A stretch of 64,000 nucleotides of DNA from Flavobacteriales bacterium (GCA_017795025.1 CP051243.1:2876897-2940896), one strand, 5' to 3'; counted from the stretch's first letter, positions 45,213 through 54,979 are shown. Numbers and translations: made by a program. Notes: generated by a model from the letters alone, not told the origin.

Positions 45213-46880
45213 ATGAAAAACAAGTACTTATCCCTACTCGCGGTGGTCTTTCTGGCTGTCGCTTGTACCAAACCAGACGAAATCCTGGATGATTTTCAGG
45301 TACACATTTCCCCCATTTTTTACTCTTACGTAGTAGAAGTTGAAGTGGAGGATTTAGTTGATCCCAGCACTCCCATTACCGAAAATGTAGCCGTGTCTAT
45401 CATCGGAAAAGATGGCGATGTGATTTACAACATCGATGGAACGAAAAATTTCGAAATCAACTTTGGGACCTTACAGTTAATGATCCCAAGAGATGCAGAG
45501 CCTACCCCAGGTGATCCGGTTGAGTTTACCGTAAAACTTACGGCTAATAACTATCAGTCTACCGAGGTGCCTTTCGCTATTAACGAAGGCGATTTCTTTG
45601 CCGCAGATGTGGCTCGGATGCTGAACTTAAATAACCTGCCAACAAGTATTGGTAGCAAAACTGCCAATGGTGGTATTGACCCAAACACCAATACCTTGGC
45701 TCAGCCACTTGTGGTTAATGCGGGTTCTCAAGACAGTGTGGCCAAAATCAAGATTACTATTCCAACCGATGTGAAGTTCTTAGATGCCGACGGTAACGAA
45801 ATCGTAGGTAAAAAAGGAGGCACCGGTCTTAATGTAAACGTGCTTAGCTTATCCGATTCTTCCGAGGCTTCGCAGCAGGCTTTACCTGGCGGAACTGGAC
45901 TTATCCAATTAGTAGCTAATGATCAGGGCGGTGTTGATACCGTTTTATTAGAGCAAGGAAGCACCTTTAATATCACTATGGATTTGGACGGAACTCCCGT
46001 TCGTGGATTTAGCGGTGGTAAAACTTCAGGTGGGGTAACTACGCGTTTCCCAGTTCCTGCAGATTCTTGGAATGCGGAATTTGACCGTGCTTACCAAGAA
46101 GGTGATTCTATCTCCTTGATGAGCTTGTCAGAAGGTGATGCCAACTGGTCGCCAGATGCTCGCTCTTTTGTAGTTAAGAAAGATCCAGTTACGGATGAAT
46201 TGTATGTAGATGGAAACATCACGCACCTTTCATGGTGGCGTTGGTGGTGGCGTCGTTGGTGGAGACCAACTTACTACTACCGCGGAATTGGTGCCTATTA
46301 TGTAGGAGCCAACGGTCAGCCTGATGGCTTTGTTAGTGGCCGCGTTTATGGTCGTTTATCGTACTTCCGTTACGGAAGATGGCGCTCTTGCTACCTTTAT
46401 ATTCGCGGAAACTTCGGTCCTAACTGGACCCGTAACCCACGCCGTTTCTGGAGAACCACCAGCCCCTATAATCCGGCTGTATTCTCTTACACTACCTTCT
46501 CACCATCGGTATACAACCTAAGCACCGAAGTGCGCGGAAATTATCGAGTATTGAAAATTCAAGCCAAAGAGCAACCCGTTTCGATTGGTTACCGCTTGTA
46601 TTGTGGAAGCAGCAACACCCTAGTAGATCCACCAGCTGGTGTGCGTATGTTCTATCGTGAGAATGGTTCAGGTGATGCTTGGTCAACCCTTTACACCTTT
46701 ACATCTCAAAACCAAGGTATTCGCTTTACCTCTTTCCCACAGCTTAAAGATCAAACGTTCTATGATTTCAAAGCACAGTGGAACGATGTAGAGCAAGAGA
46801 CCTTGAATGTTCAGGTAATTGACGGTCGTATTTATGATGTGACCTTGCCTAATGATGCATGTAGTGCCTTAGGAATCTAA
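45213..46880 (+). CDS. Lipoprotein with Trp/Arg-rich block
   Basis: A lipoprotein signal is visible (MKNKYLSLLAVVFLAVAC, Cys18). Residues about 30-330 are beta-rich and polar, with no recognised family. The central part has an extraordinary WWRWWWRRWWR run (residues 341-351, bases 46233-46265), followed by about 90 residues very rich in Tyr, Arg, Trp and Phe; a last domain (about 450-550) looks Ig-like. The frame extends to 44979, but the ATG at 45213 fits the signal and follows the terminator. The 215 bases between terminator and start hold no other gene. It is probably anchored in the outer membrane and co-transcribed with the barrel gene that follows after 24 bases. Confidence 0.75.
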   Translation: MKNKYLSLLAVVFLAVACTKPDEILDDFQVHISPIFYSYVVEVEVEDLVDPSTPITENVAVSIIGKDGDVIYNIDGTKNFEINFGTLQLMIPRDAEPTPGDPVEFTVKLTANNYQSTEVPFAINEGDFFAADVARMLNLNNLPTSIGSKTANGGIDPNTNTLAQPLVVNAGSQDSVAKIKITIPTDVKFLDADGNEIVGKKGGTGLNVNVLSLSDSSEASQQALPGGTGLIQLVANDQGGVDTVLLEQGSTFNITMDLDGTPVRGFSGGKTSGGVTTRFPVPADSWNAEFDRAYQEGDSISLMSLSEGDANWSPDARSFVVKKDPVTDELYVDGNITHLSWWRWWWRRWWRPTYYYRGIGAYYVGANGQPDGFVSGRVYGRLSYFRYGRWRSCYLYIRGNFGPNWTRNPRRFWRTTSPYNPAVFSYTTFSPSVYNLSTEVRGNYRVLKIQAKEQPVSIGYRLYCGSSNTLVDPPAGVRMFYRENGSGDAWSTLYTFTSQNQGIRFTSFPQLKDQTFYDFKAQWNDVEQETLNVQVIDGRIYDVTLPNDACSALGI

Positions 46881-46904
46881 TTTGACCAAACAAAACCATT
46901 CATT

Positions 46905-47624
46905 ATGAAAAAGTTAGTTTTTACACTTCTAGCCGGTTTGGTCTTCCTAGGACCATTGGCAGCACAGGATGCTACCCCTACCGATTCTAGCGCTACTACT
47001 CCTCAAGGGGAGGATAAGTATATGATGTGGCAAAATCGTCATGCTTTGGCCTTAAGTGCCGGATTACCTGGCTTTGGCGTAGAGTATGCCTATAACCTCA
47101 ATCGTAGTTTAAACTTAAGAGCAGGCTTTTTATCATTTGCTTTTAACGACTTTAACACTGATCTCGATATCAGCGGACAGTCGGTGAATGTAAATGCCAA
47201 CCTAAGCTCACAGGTTTACGACTTATTTTTAGAGTATCAGCCATCTTCAAACAGTGCCTTTAAATTGGTAGCCGGTTTGGGTTATTTAAATAATGTTGGG
47301 GTAAACACCTTGGTATTGTTAAATAATGATATCGGCTTTGGCGATTTGAACATCGACAACGAGGAAATTGGTGAAATTGACATCAATGTTTCTTGGACGG
47401 CTTTGGCACCTTATGTAGGTTTTGGCTTCGGTCGCGCAGTACCTAAAAAGCGTGTAGGTTTCGGCTTAGAGTTCGGAACCTATTATGCTGGAGGTCCAGA
47501 TGTAGCAATCACAGCTACCGAGATGCTTGAGAACACTTCAGAAGAGGCTGCTGAGCTTGAAGAAAACTTAGCTTCTTATGCTTGGGTGCCCCGCGTTATG
47601 GCGCGATTGGCTATCAAACTATAA
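46905..47624 (+). CDS. Putative outer-membrane beta-barrel protein
   Basis: A signal peptide (ends near LAAQ, about residue 21) is followed by amphipathic strands typical of small porin-like Bacteroidota proteins (HALALSAGLPGFGVEYAYNL, SLNLRAGFLSFAF, YDLFLEYQP, APYVGFGFGR, VGFGLEFGTYYAGG), ending with VMARLAIKL, a terminal strand. It has 239 residues. The function is unknown; the preceding lipoprotein is a likely partner. A terminator follows. Confidence 0.7.
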   Translation: MKKLVFTLLAGLVFLGPLAAQDATPTDSSATTPQGEDKYMMWQNRHALALSAGLPGFGVEYAYNLNRSLNLRAGFLSFAFNDFNTDLDISGQSVNVNANLSSQVYDLFLEYQPSSNSAFKLVAGLGYLNNVGVNTLVLLNNDIGFGDLNIDNEEIGEIDINVSWTALAPYVGFGFGRAVPKKRVGFGLEFGTYYAGGPDVAITATEMLENTSEEAAELEENLASYAWVPRVMARLAIKL

Positions 47625-47650
47625 GAGATTAGGATAATCTTTTTAGGAGA

Positions 47651-47677
47651 GGGCTGCACTTTGGTGTGGCCCTTTTT
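47651..47677 (+). terminator. Rho-independent terminator after barrel gene
   Basis: GGGCTGCAC pairs with GTGTGGCCC (47664-47672) through two wobble pairs, around a TTTG loop, followed by five T. Confidence 0.8.
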
Positions 47678-47682
47678 CTTTT

Positions 47683-49005
47683 TTAAAAAGGAAGGTCGAT
47701 ACAAAAGGCTTTGAAACCATCCTTTTGCTGCAAGTAAAGTCGACCCCCATGAGCCATCACAATCTTACGAGATAGGCTTAGTCCAATTCCGGAGCCTTTC
47801 TTTTTAGTACTAAAAAAGGGTAAGAAGATTTGATCAATCAAAGACTCCTCAATGGGTCTTCCTTCATCAATTACCTTTAGATAATGATAGCCATCCCCTT
47901 GATCAACTTGCAAAACCAAGTTTTGGCCCGGCCCATTGCGCATACTTTCTTGGGCGTTTCGGATCAGGTTTAAAAGCACCTGACTCATGAGCTCTCGATC
48001 GGCGTAAAGAGGCCTTTGTGATTCGAGATTCACCAGGCTCAATGTAAATCCATCCTTTTGCAGTTCTGCCTCGCAAAGTGATTGTATTTCAGCAAGGAAC
48101 GAAGGCCAGTCAATTTCGGTTTTTTGGAGGCGAGGGAGACGCGCAAAGCGGGCATAGCGCTCTACAAAGCTCATTAATCCCGCGCTCCTTCTTTGGATGA
48201 TTCCCGCGGTGCTAAGCAGGTCCTGATATTGTTCTTCGTTTAATTGGTAGCTCCCATTGCTAGTCGACTCGAGTTGAAGGTGATGCCCTAAAGTGTCGGC
48301 TAGGGAGCTAATGGGGCTCACCGAATTCATGATTTCATGGGTTAATACATGAAGTATTTTTTCCAAGGCTTGATCCTCATGACGCTCGAAAAGGGACTGT
48401 TCGTTACTAACTATAATGATCTTCTCAAGCTGCTTCCCCATACCGAGGGATTTTTGCTGAAAGCGCCATTTCTGCTTTTCACCATCATGCCTTAAGGAAA
48501 TTACCCGTTCCCTTTCCTCACTTTCCAAAAATGTTTTGAGAAAGGGGAATATCTCGGGCCAATCCGCAGCCTTTAAATGATGTCGCATTCCAGGAAGGCC
48601 CTCCTCCTGATGATTGAGCGCGCTTAAATTTTGCTCCTTATCTAAATAGAGAATATGACCCTCTAGCTGATCCAAGACATTTTCCTGCCAAAGACTGTCT
48701 TTCTGTTGAGCCGATTTTAAATGTCGAATTTGTTGTGACCATAAGCTTAAAACCTCACCAATAGTAGCGAAATCCTTGTAGGGCCACACAAAGTTGTAAT
48801 CCTCCATTTTCGAGTTGCGCAGAATTTTTTGCAGCTCTCTTTCGGGCTCATGAACACGCCGAATAAGCCAGCGAGCGGAGAAGGCCCATACCACGGCCGA
48901 TAAAAGGCTAAATACTAACCAGGCTTTAACTACCACAAACCAGGCAAAGCCCAAGCCGCTTAATAAAACCAAAGCCAAGGGAAGTATAAGCCGCTTATGA
49001 ACCAT
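47683..49005 (-). CDS. NtrY-like sensor histidine kinase
   Basis: Two hydrophobic helices lie at the N-terminus (about 8-45). A middle region with PAS-like character (about 90-210) precedes the H-box LTHEIMNSVSPI and an HATPase_c domain (LLNLIRNAQESM, KKGSGIGLSLSRKI, AHGG). It has 440 residues. The gene overlaps the end of the sigma-54 activator gene by 11 bases, so the two form a pair. It probably phosphorylates that regulator and through it controls the divergent export genes. Confidence 0.9.
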   Translation of the reverse strand: MVHKRLILPLALVLLSGLGFAWFVVVKAWLVFSLLSAVVWAFSARWLIRRVHEPERELQKILRNSKMEDYNFVWPYKDFATIGEVLSLWSQQIRHLKSAQQKDSLWQENVLDQLEGHILYLDKEQNLSALNHQEEGLPGMRHHLKAADWPEIFPFLKTFLESEERERVISLRHDGEKQKWRFQQKSLGMGKQLEKIIIVSNEQSLFERHEDQALEKILHVLTHEIMNSVSPISSLADTLGHHLQLESTSNGSYQLNEEQYQDLLSTAGIIQRRSAGLMSFVERYARFARLPRLQKTEIDWPSFLAEIQSLCEAELQKDGFTLSLVNLESQRPLYADRELMSQVLLNLIRNAQESMRNGPGQNLVLQVDQGDGYHYLKVIDEGRPIEESLIDQIFLPFFSTKKKGSGIGLSLSRKIVMAHGGRLYLQQKDGFKAFCIDLPF

Positions 49006-50374
49006 AGTGAATCTGGTATTTGTCTAACTTACGGTAAAGTGTATTGCGGTTAAGCCCAAGGTGCTTAGCGGTTTTACTAATATTTCCTTCATAATGGCGG
49101 AGCACCTTTTGAATATGATGCGCTTCCACCTCTTCTAAATTAAAGTGGATGTGGTCATCCTCCTGGGCTTTTCTTGCCTTTTCTTTCGATGGGATTAAAG
49201 AAGTGGTAAGATTCTCTGCATCGCTTAAAATCACTGCTCTCTCAATGCTATGGGAGAGCTCACGAATGTTGCCAGGCCAAGCGTAGGCCTTTAAAGCATT
49301 CATATCCTCTGCTCGCAATTGCAGCTGCTTTTGATATTGACGATTAAACTTATCCAAAAAGTACTGTGCTAGCCCCGGTAGATCTTCAGGTCGATTGCGT
49401 AAGGCTGGCCATTCTAAGCTTAAAGTATTTATCCGATAATACAGATCAGCTCTAAACCTTCCTTCTTCTATGGCTTTAGGAAGATTTTCGTTTGTAGCGC
49501 AAATCAATCGAATGTTACATTGTCGTTGCTCTTGAGAGCCCACTACCTGGTAACTGCGACTTTCTAAAAAAAGCAACAGCTTTTGCTGACTTTGCAAACT
49601 GCAATTAGCAATCTCATCTAAAAATAAGGTGCCCCCTTCGGCCTGAGCCACCAATCCTTCTCGATCCGATTGGGCATCGGTGAAGGCGCCCTTTTTATGT
49701 CCAAATAATTCGGTTTCGAAAAGAGATTCAGGTATAGCACCAAGGTCCACACTTATAAGGGGTTCATTTCGTCGCTTACTATGCGAGTGCAGGTATTGGG
49801 CGAGTAAGCTTTTTCCGCTGCCATTTTCCCCAAGCAGGAGTACATTGGCTTCGGTGTCGGCTACCTTCCGCGCCTGCTGCAAGAGGGCCATGCTTTGGGG
49901 GTTAAGGCAACTTTGCTCCAATTGCTTTTGGAGTTTTAAGGCGGAGGTATCTTGTTGTAACTGGTATTGCCGCAGCTTGCTTTGCGTTCGTTTCAATTCG
50001 TAGGCCCGCAAGAGTGCCGCTAGTAACTTTTGATTTTGCCAAGGTTTTAGGATAAAGTCGGAAGCCCCACTTTTTAAGGACTCAATCGCTAAATCGATAT
50101 CAGCGTAAGCGGTGATTAATAAGACCATTATTTCTGGCCGAATCTCTTTGAGGTGCTTGAGCCAATAAAGTCCTTCCTGGCCGTCGTTTCGACCCGTTTG
50201 GAAATTCATGTCCAGGAGGATTAAATCATAGTTCTCTTGATTCAGGGCTTCATGGATATCCTTAGGATCGCCAATAGCACTTACCTTTTGAAAGTGGATT
50301 TTAAGGTATAGGGCTAAAGATGCTCTTAGGTCAGCATCATCATCAATAATTAAAACTCGAGCCTCACTTTTCAC
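48995..50374 (-). CDS. NtrC-family sigma-54-dependent response regulator
   Basis: The order is receiver domain (about 5-125; VLIIDDDADLR and phospho-acceptor in LILLDMNF), AAA+ sigma-54 activator domain (Walker A GENGSGKS, GAFTDA loop, GGTLFLDEIAN) and a Fis-type HTH (KTAKHLGLNRNTLYRKL). The GAFTGA loop reads GAFTDA, a variant also seen in other regulators of this family. The frame is open to an ATG at 50422, but the GTG at 50374 gives a normal receiver start and keeps the upstream inverted repeat outside the gene. It is likely to activate the sigma-54 promoter of the divergent export operon. Confidence 0.92.
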   Translation of the reverse strand: MKSEARVLIIDDDADLRASLALYLKIHFQKVSAIGDPKDIHEALNQENYDLILLDMNFQTGRNDGQEGLYWLKHLKEIRPEIMVLLITAYADIDLAIESLKSGASDFILKPWQNQKLLAALLRAYELKRTQSKLRQYQLQQDTSALKLQKQLEQSCLNPQSMALLQQARKVADTEANVLLLGENGSGKSLLAQYLHSHSKRRNEPLISVDLGAIPESLFETELFGHKKGAFTDAQSDREGLVAQAEGGTLFLDEIANCSLQSQQKLLLFLESRSYQVVGSQEQRQCNIRLICATNENLPKAIEEGRFRADLYYRINTLSLEWPALRNRPEDLPGLAQYFLDKFNRQYQKQLQLRAEDMNALKAYAWPGNIRELSHSIERAVILSDAENLTTSLIPSKEKARKAQEDDHIHFNLEEVEAHHIQKVLRHYEGNISKTAKHLGLNRNTLYRKLDKYQIHYGS

Positions 50375-50412
50375 TCCGTAAAAATAGTTCCTGTAACGAA
50401 ATAGAACACCCC

Positions 50413-50433
50413 ACTGTTCCATTTTCGAACAGT
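50413..50433. promoter_or_regulatory. Inverted repeat ACTGTTC-N7-GAACAGT, candidate enhancer site
   Basis: Perfect 7-base arms (50413-50419 and 50427-50433) with a 7-base spacer lie about 100 bases upstream of the expected transcript start of the sigma-54 promoter. That is the classic place for an NtrC-type enhancer. It is also upstream of the regulator's own gene, so autoregulation is possible. Confidence 0.55.
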
Positions 50434-50495
50434 TGAAAGGTTCGATTGACTAACAATTCTATTTAAGTACCTGTAAATCAGTAATTAGTTTTTGA

Positions 50496-50511
50496 TGGCA
50501 TAAGCTTGGCA
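50496..50511 (+). promoter_or_regulatory. Sigma-54 promoter (TGGCATAAGCTTGGCA)
   Basis: The GG and GC pairs have the correct spacing for a -24/-12 promoter, with TGGCA at -24 and TGGCA in place of TTGCA at -12. The expected transcript start is near 50522, 16 bases before the TTG of the adaptor gene. The divergent sigma-54 activator supports it. Confidence 0.7.
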
Positions 50512-50537
50512 AAGGAAGGGCCTAAGAATTCTTTGTT

Positions 50538-51803
50538 TTGGATCGAATAATTAAACCGGAGGAACGTCCCGGCTTTATAAGAAGGTATCGCTGGCTTATA
50601 ATCGCCGTCCTGGCAGTGGCCTTTGCACTATACGGACTATTAGGTAGCGCCGGAGTGCACGAGTTGGAACGCGAACGTCTAGCCATAGTAGAAGTTAAAC
50701 AAGGGCTATTCGAGGATGTGATTTCCTTCCAAGCTCAGGTCGAACCCGAAGTGTCGTTCTCTTTAGATGCGGTGGAAGGCGGTACCGTGCAGGAAATGTT
50801 TGCAGAGGCTGGTCAAACGGTTAGCAAGGGTCAGCCGCTATTGCGTTTAGCCAATACCAGCCTGATGCTCGACTTCATGAACCGGGAAACCCAAATTGTA
50901 GAGCAGATAAATAATCTCCGTAATACCCGCATGCAATTGGAGTTAAATGAGCGTCAGCTGCAGGAGCAGGTATTAGACCTCCGCTTTGAGCAGGAACGTA
51001 TGGCTCGGCAGTTTGCGATCGATACCCTATTGTTTTCGGATAGTGTAATTGCGAAGCAAGAATTTGCGGATAGTAAAGCACGCTTCCTTTACCTTGAAGA
51101 AAAGCGGGAATTATTGGAAGACAACTTTAAAACCAATCGCAACTACCGGCAGCGGCAGCTTATTGCATTGGACCGTTCTATTGAAATGATGGAACGCAAT
51201 TTAAAGGCGATTCGGAAAAACTTAGAAAATTTAGTGGTTCGAGCTCCAATCGACGGTCAGCTCACCACCTTTAGCCCCGACATCGGGCAAAGTATTTCCC
51301 GTGGTGAGAATATTGGCCGCATTGAGGATTTAGGCTCTTTTATTTTAAGAGCCAATATTGATGAGCACTACCTATCCCGAGTATCGGCAGGGCAGAAGGC
51401 CTTTTATGAGGCAGGAAACTTTCGTTGGAATCTAGCCGTGCAAAAGGTGTATCCACAGGTACAAAACGCTCAGTTTCGGGTCGACTTTAATTATTCAGAT
51501 ACCGTTCCACCCACCTTACGAAGTGGGCAGGGCTTAAACTTACGACTGGCTTTAAGCGCTAGTGCCGAGGCGCTTATTCTTCCCCGGGGTGCCTTTTTTA
51601 GCAGTACCGGTGGTCGTTGGGTTTTTGTGCTTAGCGCAGATGGAAAGCGTGCTTTCAAACGGGAGGTTCAGCTGGGTAGGCAAAACCCCGATTACATAGA
51701 AGTCCTTAGTGGTTTGGAGCCGGGCGAAAGAATTATCAGCTCCAGCTATGAGAGCTTTAAAGATTATGACGAATTAAAAATTATAGAATCAAGCGATGAG
51801 TGA
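50538..51803 (+). CDS. Membrane-fusion (HlyD/MacA-type) adaptor protein
   Basis: One transmembrane helix (about 18-40), a split lipoyl/barrel-sandwich domain (VSFSLDAVEGG... and VVRAPIDGQLTTFSPDIGQSISRGENIG), a coiled-coil hairpin (about 115-220) and a beta-barrel region identify a periplasmic adaptor of an ABC-type exporter. The start is a TTG (no ATG is available nearby). The gene overlaps the ATPase gene by 8 bases. With the next two genes it forms a MacAB-like export system under likely sigma-54 control. Confidence 0.9.
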   Translation: MDRIIKPEERPGFIRRYRWLIIAVLAVAFALYGLLGSAGVHELERERLAIVEVKQGLFEDVISFQAQVEPEVSFSLDAVEGGTVQEMFAEAGQTVSKGQPLLRLANTSLMLDFMNRETQIVEQINNLRNTRMQLELNERQLQEQVLDLRFEQERMARQFAIDTLLFSDSVIAKQEFADSKARFLYLEEKRELLEDNFKTNRNYRQRQLIALDRSIEMMERNLKAIRKNLENLVVRAPIDGQLTTFSPDIGQSISRGENIGRIEDLGSFILRANIDEHYLSRVSAGQKAFYEAGNFRWNLAVQKVYPQVQNAQFRVDFNYSDTVPPTLRSGQGLNLRLALSASAEALILPRGAFFSSTGGRWVFVLSADGKRAFKREVQLGRQNPDYIEVLSGLEPGERIISSSYESFKDYDELKIIESSDE

Positions 51804-52503
51804 CTTAATTATTAAAACCCAAGGCCTTGAAATGCGGTATCGTACCGAGCTTATGGAAACCTTGGCCCTCAATCAGGTGGACCTGGAAATTCGTCAGGGT
51901 GAATTTGTGTCCATCATGGGCCCCTCGGGCTGTGGAAAATCAACCTTGCTCAATATCCTAGGGATGCTCGATCAGCCAACGGCCGGAAAATACTTCTTTG
52001 AAGGTAAAGACATTGCTGGCTTAAAGGAGCAGCAACGCGCAAAGCTTCGTAAACAAAGGGTGGGCTTCGTGTTTCAAAGCTTTAACTTAATTGATGAACT
52101 GTCGGTTTTTGAGAATGTTGAGCTTCCGCTTTTGTATCAAGGCCGTTCGGCTTCGGAACGCAAAGCCCAGGTGCATAAAATCTTAGAGCGCATGGGGATT
52201 GATCATAGAGCTGATCATTATCCCCAGCAATTAAGTGGTGGGCAACAGCAGCGGGTGGCCGTGGCGCGCGCTACCGTTGGGGAACCCTCCGTAATTTTTG
52301 CCGATGAACCTACCGGCAATTTAGATTCGGTGCATGGCGATGAGGTAATGAACCTCCTAAGCGAGCTAAATCGCGCCGGAACCACCATTGTTATGGTTAC
52401 CCATTCCACTCATGATGCAGCCTTCTCCCAACGTTCGCTGCGCTTATTTGACGGAAAGGTTATCGGCGAAAGCCAGAATCGTTTAGAAGAAGTGCAGTCA
52501 TGA
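51796..52503 (+). CDS. ABC transporter ATPase (LolD/MacB type)
   Basis: The protein has the Walker A motif GPSGCGKST (about 40-48), Q-loop, [14 protein letters not shown] signature and Walker [14 protein letters not shown], typical of the LolD/MacB subfamily. Length is 235 residues. It overlaps both neighbours (adaptor by 8 bases, permease by 4), so translation is coupled. Confidence 0.95.
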   Translation: MSDLIIKTQGLEMRYRTELMETLALNQVDLEIRQGEFVSIMGPSGCGKSTLLNILGMLDQPTAGKYFFEGKDIAGLKEQQRAKLRKQRVGFVFQSFNLIDELSVFENVELPLLYQGRSASERKAQVHKILERMGIDHRADHYPQQLSGGQQQRVAVARATVGEPSVIFADEPTGNLDSVHGDEVMNLLSELNRAGTTIVMVTHSTHDAAFSQRSLRLFDGKVIGESQNRLEEVQS

Positions 52504-54914
52504 TGTTCCGTAATTACCTAAAAGTAAGTTGGCGTCATCTCCTCGCTGGAAAGGCCAATAGTGTGATAAGCATTTCGGGTTTGGCGGTTGGAGTAGCTAG
52601 TGCGATTCTCATTGCCTTGTATATTCAAGACGAACTGAGCTATGATCAGTTTCATGAGAAAAAGGACCGTATTGCCCGTATTGTAGAGCGCATAGATCAC
52701 AGTGGTGAAATTAAGGCGGCACTTACGAGTTTACCGGTGGGTCCTCAGTTTTTAAGTGATTATCCCGAAGTGGAGAACTTCGTGCGCTTTATGTCCATGG
52801 GGAGCACCCTCACCATCAAGGTGGAAGATCGAATTTTTAGGGAGGATCGCTTTATCCGCACGGATAGCACCTTATTTGAGGTCTTCGATTTTAAATTATT
52901 GCAAGGCGATCCTAAAGCAGCGCTAGCTGGTCCAAATCAGGTGGTGCTTAGTAAAACCTTGGCCGAAAAGTTTTTTGGAAACACTACGGAAGCCATGGGG
53001 CAAACCATTTCAATTGGTACTGGTAAGTATACCGTAACCGGGGTGATAGAAGATGGCAACCGACCCAGCGATATCGATTATCAAGCATTTACCTCCCTAA
53101 GCACCTTGCCTCCACAAGCGCAACAAACGCTCAATGGTGACTGGTTTCGATTGGTTTGCCAAACCTATTTACTATTTAAGCAACCGGTAGATCAACTGGA
53201 TTTTGACCATCAATTGGCCGATTTTACCGAGCGTATTATCAAGCCTTTTGTAGCCACTTTTGGTGCGAGTAGCACCGCCGATTTTAAACTTCAGCCGCTA
53301 GAAGGTTTGCACTTTGATAATAGTCGGGAGTACGACACCCCCAAGGGAAACCTTTCCTATCTATACATCTTTGGCTTACTGGGATTGTTTATTTTGGTTA
53401 TCGCCACTATAAACTTTGTGAATCTGGCTTTGAGTCAGTCGGTAAAAAGAGCCAAAGAAGTGGGCGTTCGAAAGGCTCTAGGGGCAGGGCAATCCCAGTT
53501 GCGAAATCAGTTTTTAGGCGAAAGCGTGCTCATCGTATTTCTTGCCATGATCATAGGTTTGGGCCTAGTGGAAGTTTTGATTCCCACCTTTAATGAAACC
53601 ACGGGAAAGCATTTTAGCTTTTCAAATCTCTTTAGTGTGGAAATGATCCTCACCCTAGTCCTCATTTTACTCCTTACGGCATTAATGGCTGGACTGTACC
53701 CAGCAGTGGTATTAAGTAAGTTTCAAAGTTCGGCCATTTTAAGGGGGAGTTTGCCCAAAATTGGTCGCTACGGAAATTTACGTCGAGTATTAATGGTAGT
53801 GCAATTGACCTTTAGCATTTTAATGATCATAGGTACCTTGGCCATCCAATCGCAAATGCGCTTTTTGCAGGATAAGGATTTAGGCTTTGATCAAGATCAA
53901 ATCATTGTACTTAACGTACCGCAGGATACGGCGGTGTTTAACCATCTCAGTTCCTTTAAGGATCGAATTTTAAGTCATACCGAGTTCGTGGGCATTAGCG
54001 GTTCGCAAGGTATCCCGGGCTCCAATGTGGGGGAACTGATGTTTCGAATAGAGCAGGAGGCCGAAATGCTGGATAAGAGTATTAAGTTCATTGCGGCCGA
54101 TGAGGACTTTTTCGAGATTCTCGGTTTAGAGCTTTTAGAAGGTCGTTTGTTTTCGCGCGATATTCAAAGTGATCAGCAGCAAGCTTTTATCATTAATGAG
54201 ACAGCTGCCCAGTCTTTTGGTTGGTCCAATCCTATTGGTAAGAGGATTCAGTGGGGACTGCAAGGTAATGGTCAGGCGGCCAATGATGGTAAGGTAATTG
54301 GCGTGGTGGAGGATTTCCACTTTGCCTCCTTGCACAACCCGATGGAGCCTTTGGTCATTCTGTTTAATCCCAATTTCAGTTTGCTCTTTAGCATTAAAAT
54401 TGCGGGCGGAAACATCCGTTCCGGTTTGGAGGTTTTGGAAGAAGAATGGCAGGCTTATGCGGGTAACCATCCATTGGAGTATACCTTTTTAGACGAGCGG
54501 GTCCAAACCCAATATCAAAGTGAGAAAACCTTGTTACAGATATTCGGCTACTTCGCACTTATTAGTATTCTTATCGCAGGCTTGGGTTTATTCGCATTAA
54601 CCTCTTATACGGTGGAGCAGCGATTAAAAGAGTTTAGTGTACGCAAAATTCTTGGCGCCGACCTTAAGGATTTAGGTCTATTGCTTGGTAAAGAGTTTGC
54701 TTGGTTAATTGGTATTGCTTCGCTCATAAGTGTTCCGCTGGCCGCTTGGGGCATAAGCTCTTGGCTCGATGATTTTTCGTATCGGATTGATTTACCCTGG
54801 TTGAGCTTTGTGCTGGCCTTGGTGCTCATTGCGGTAGTTACCTTACTGGCCATGGCCTACCATGTAGTACGCTTGGCGCGAACCAATCCAGCAAGGATAT
54901 TAAGGGACGAGTAG
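52500..54914 (+). CDS. FtsX/MacB-family ABC permease
   Basis: This 804-residue protein has the double FtsX layout common in Bacteroidota: a first transmembrane helix (SVISISGLAVGVASAILIALYIQDELSYD), MacB-like periplasmic domain, three helices (about 285-420, with RAKEVGVRKALGAGQSQL), a second such unit, and a second FtsX domain at the end with LKEFSVRKILGADL. Such systems move lipids, peptides or drugs across the envelope in mechanotransmission mode. The substrate is unknown. A terminator lies just past it, shared with glmS. Confidence 0.93.
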   Translation: MMFRNYLKVSWRHLLAGKANSVISISGLAVGVASAILIALYIQDELSYDQFHEKKDRIARIVERIDHSGEIKAALTSLPVGPQFLSDYPEVENFVRFMSMGSTLTIKVEDRIFREDRFIRTDSTLFEVFDFKLLQGDPKAALAGPNQVVLSKTLAEKFFGNTTEAMGQTISIGTGKYTVTGVIEDGNRPSDIDYQAFTSLSTLPPQAQQTLNGDWFRLVCQTYLLFKQPVDQLDFDHQLADFTERIIKPFVATFGASSTADFKLQPLEGLHFDNSREYDTPKGNLSYLYIFGLLGLFILVIATINFVNLALSQSVKRAKEVGVRKALGAGQSQLRNQFLGESVLIVFLAMIIGLGLVEVLIPTFNETTGKHFSFSNLFSVEMILTLVLILLLTALMAGLYPAVVLSKFQSSAILRGSLPKIGRYGNLRRVLMVVQLTFSILMIIGTLAIQSQMRFLQDKDLGFDQDQIIVLNVPQDTAVFNHLSSFKDRILSHTEFVGISGSQGIPGSNVGELMFRIEQEAEMLDKSIKFIAADEDFFEILGLELLEGRLFSRDIQSDQQQAFIINETAAQSFGWSNPIGKRIQWGLQGNGQAANDGKVIGVVEDFHFASLHNPMEPLVILFNPNFSLLFSIKIAGGNIRSGLEVLEEEWQAYAGNHPLEYTFLDERVQTQYQSEKTLLQIFGYFALISILIAGLGLFALTSYTVEQRLKEFSVRKILGADLKDLGLLLGKEFAWLIGIASLISVPLAAWGISSWLDDFSYRIDLPWLSFVLALVLIAVVTLLAMAYHVVRLARTNPARILRDE

Positions 54915-54932
54915 TAAAGTTTAGACCCCAAA

Positions 54933-54958
54933 AAAGGCGCTCTGTGATGAGCGCCTTT
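54933..54958. terminator. Bidirectional terminator between convergent permease and glmS
   Basis: AAAGGCGCTC pairs with GAGCGCCTTT (54949-54958) around a TGTGAT loop, with A-rich and T-rich flanks. Confidence 0.85.
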
Positions 54959-54979
54959 ATTATATGTATTCAAATCGTA

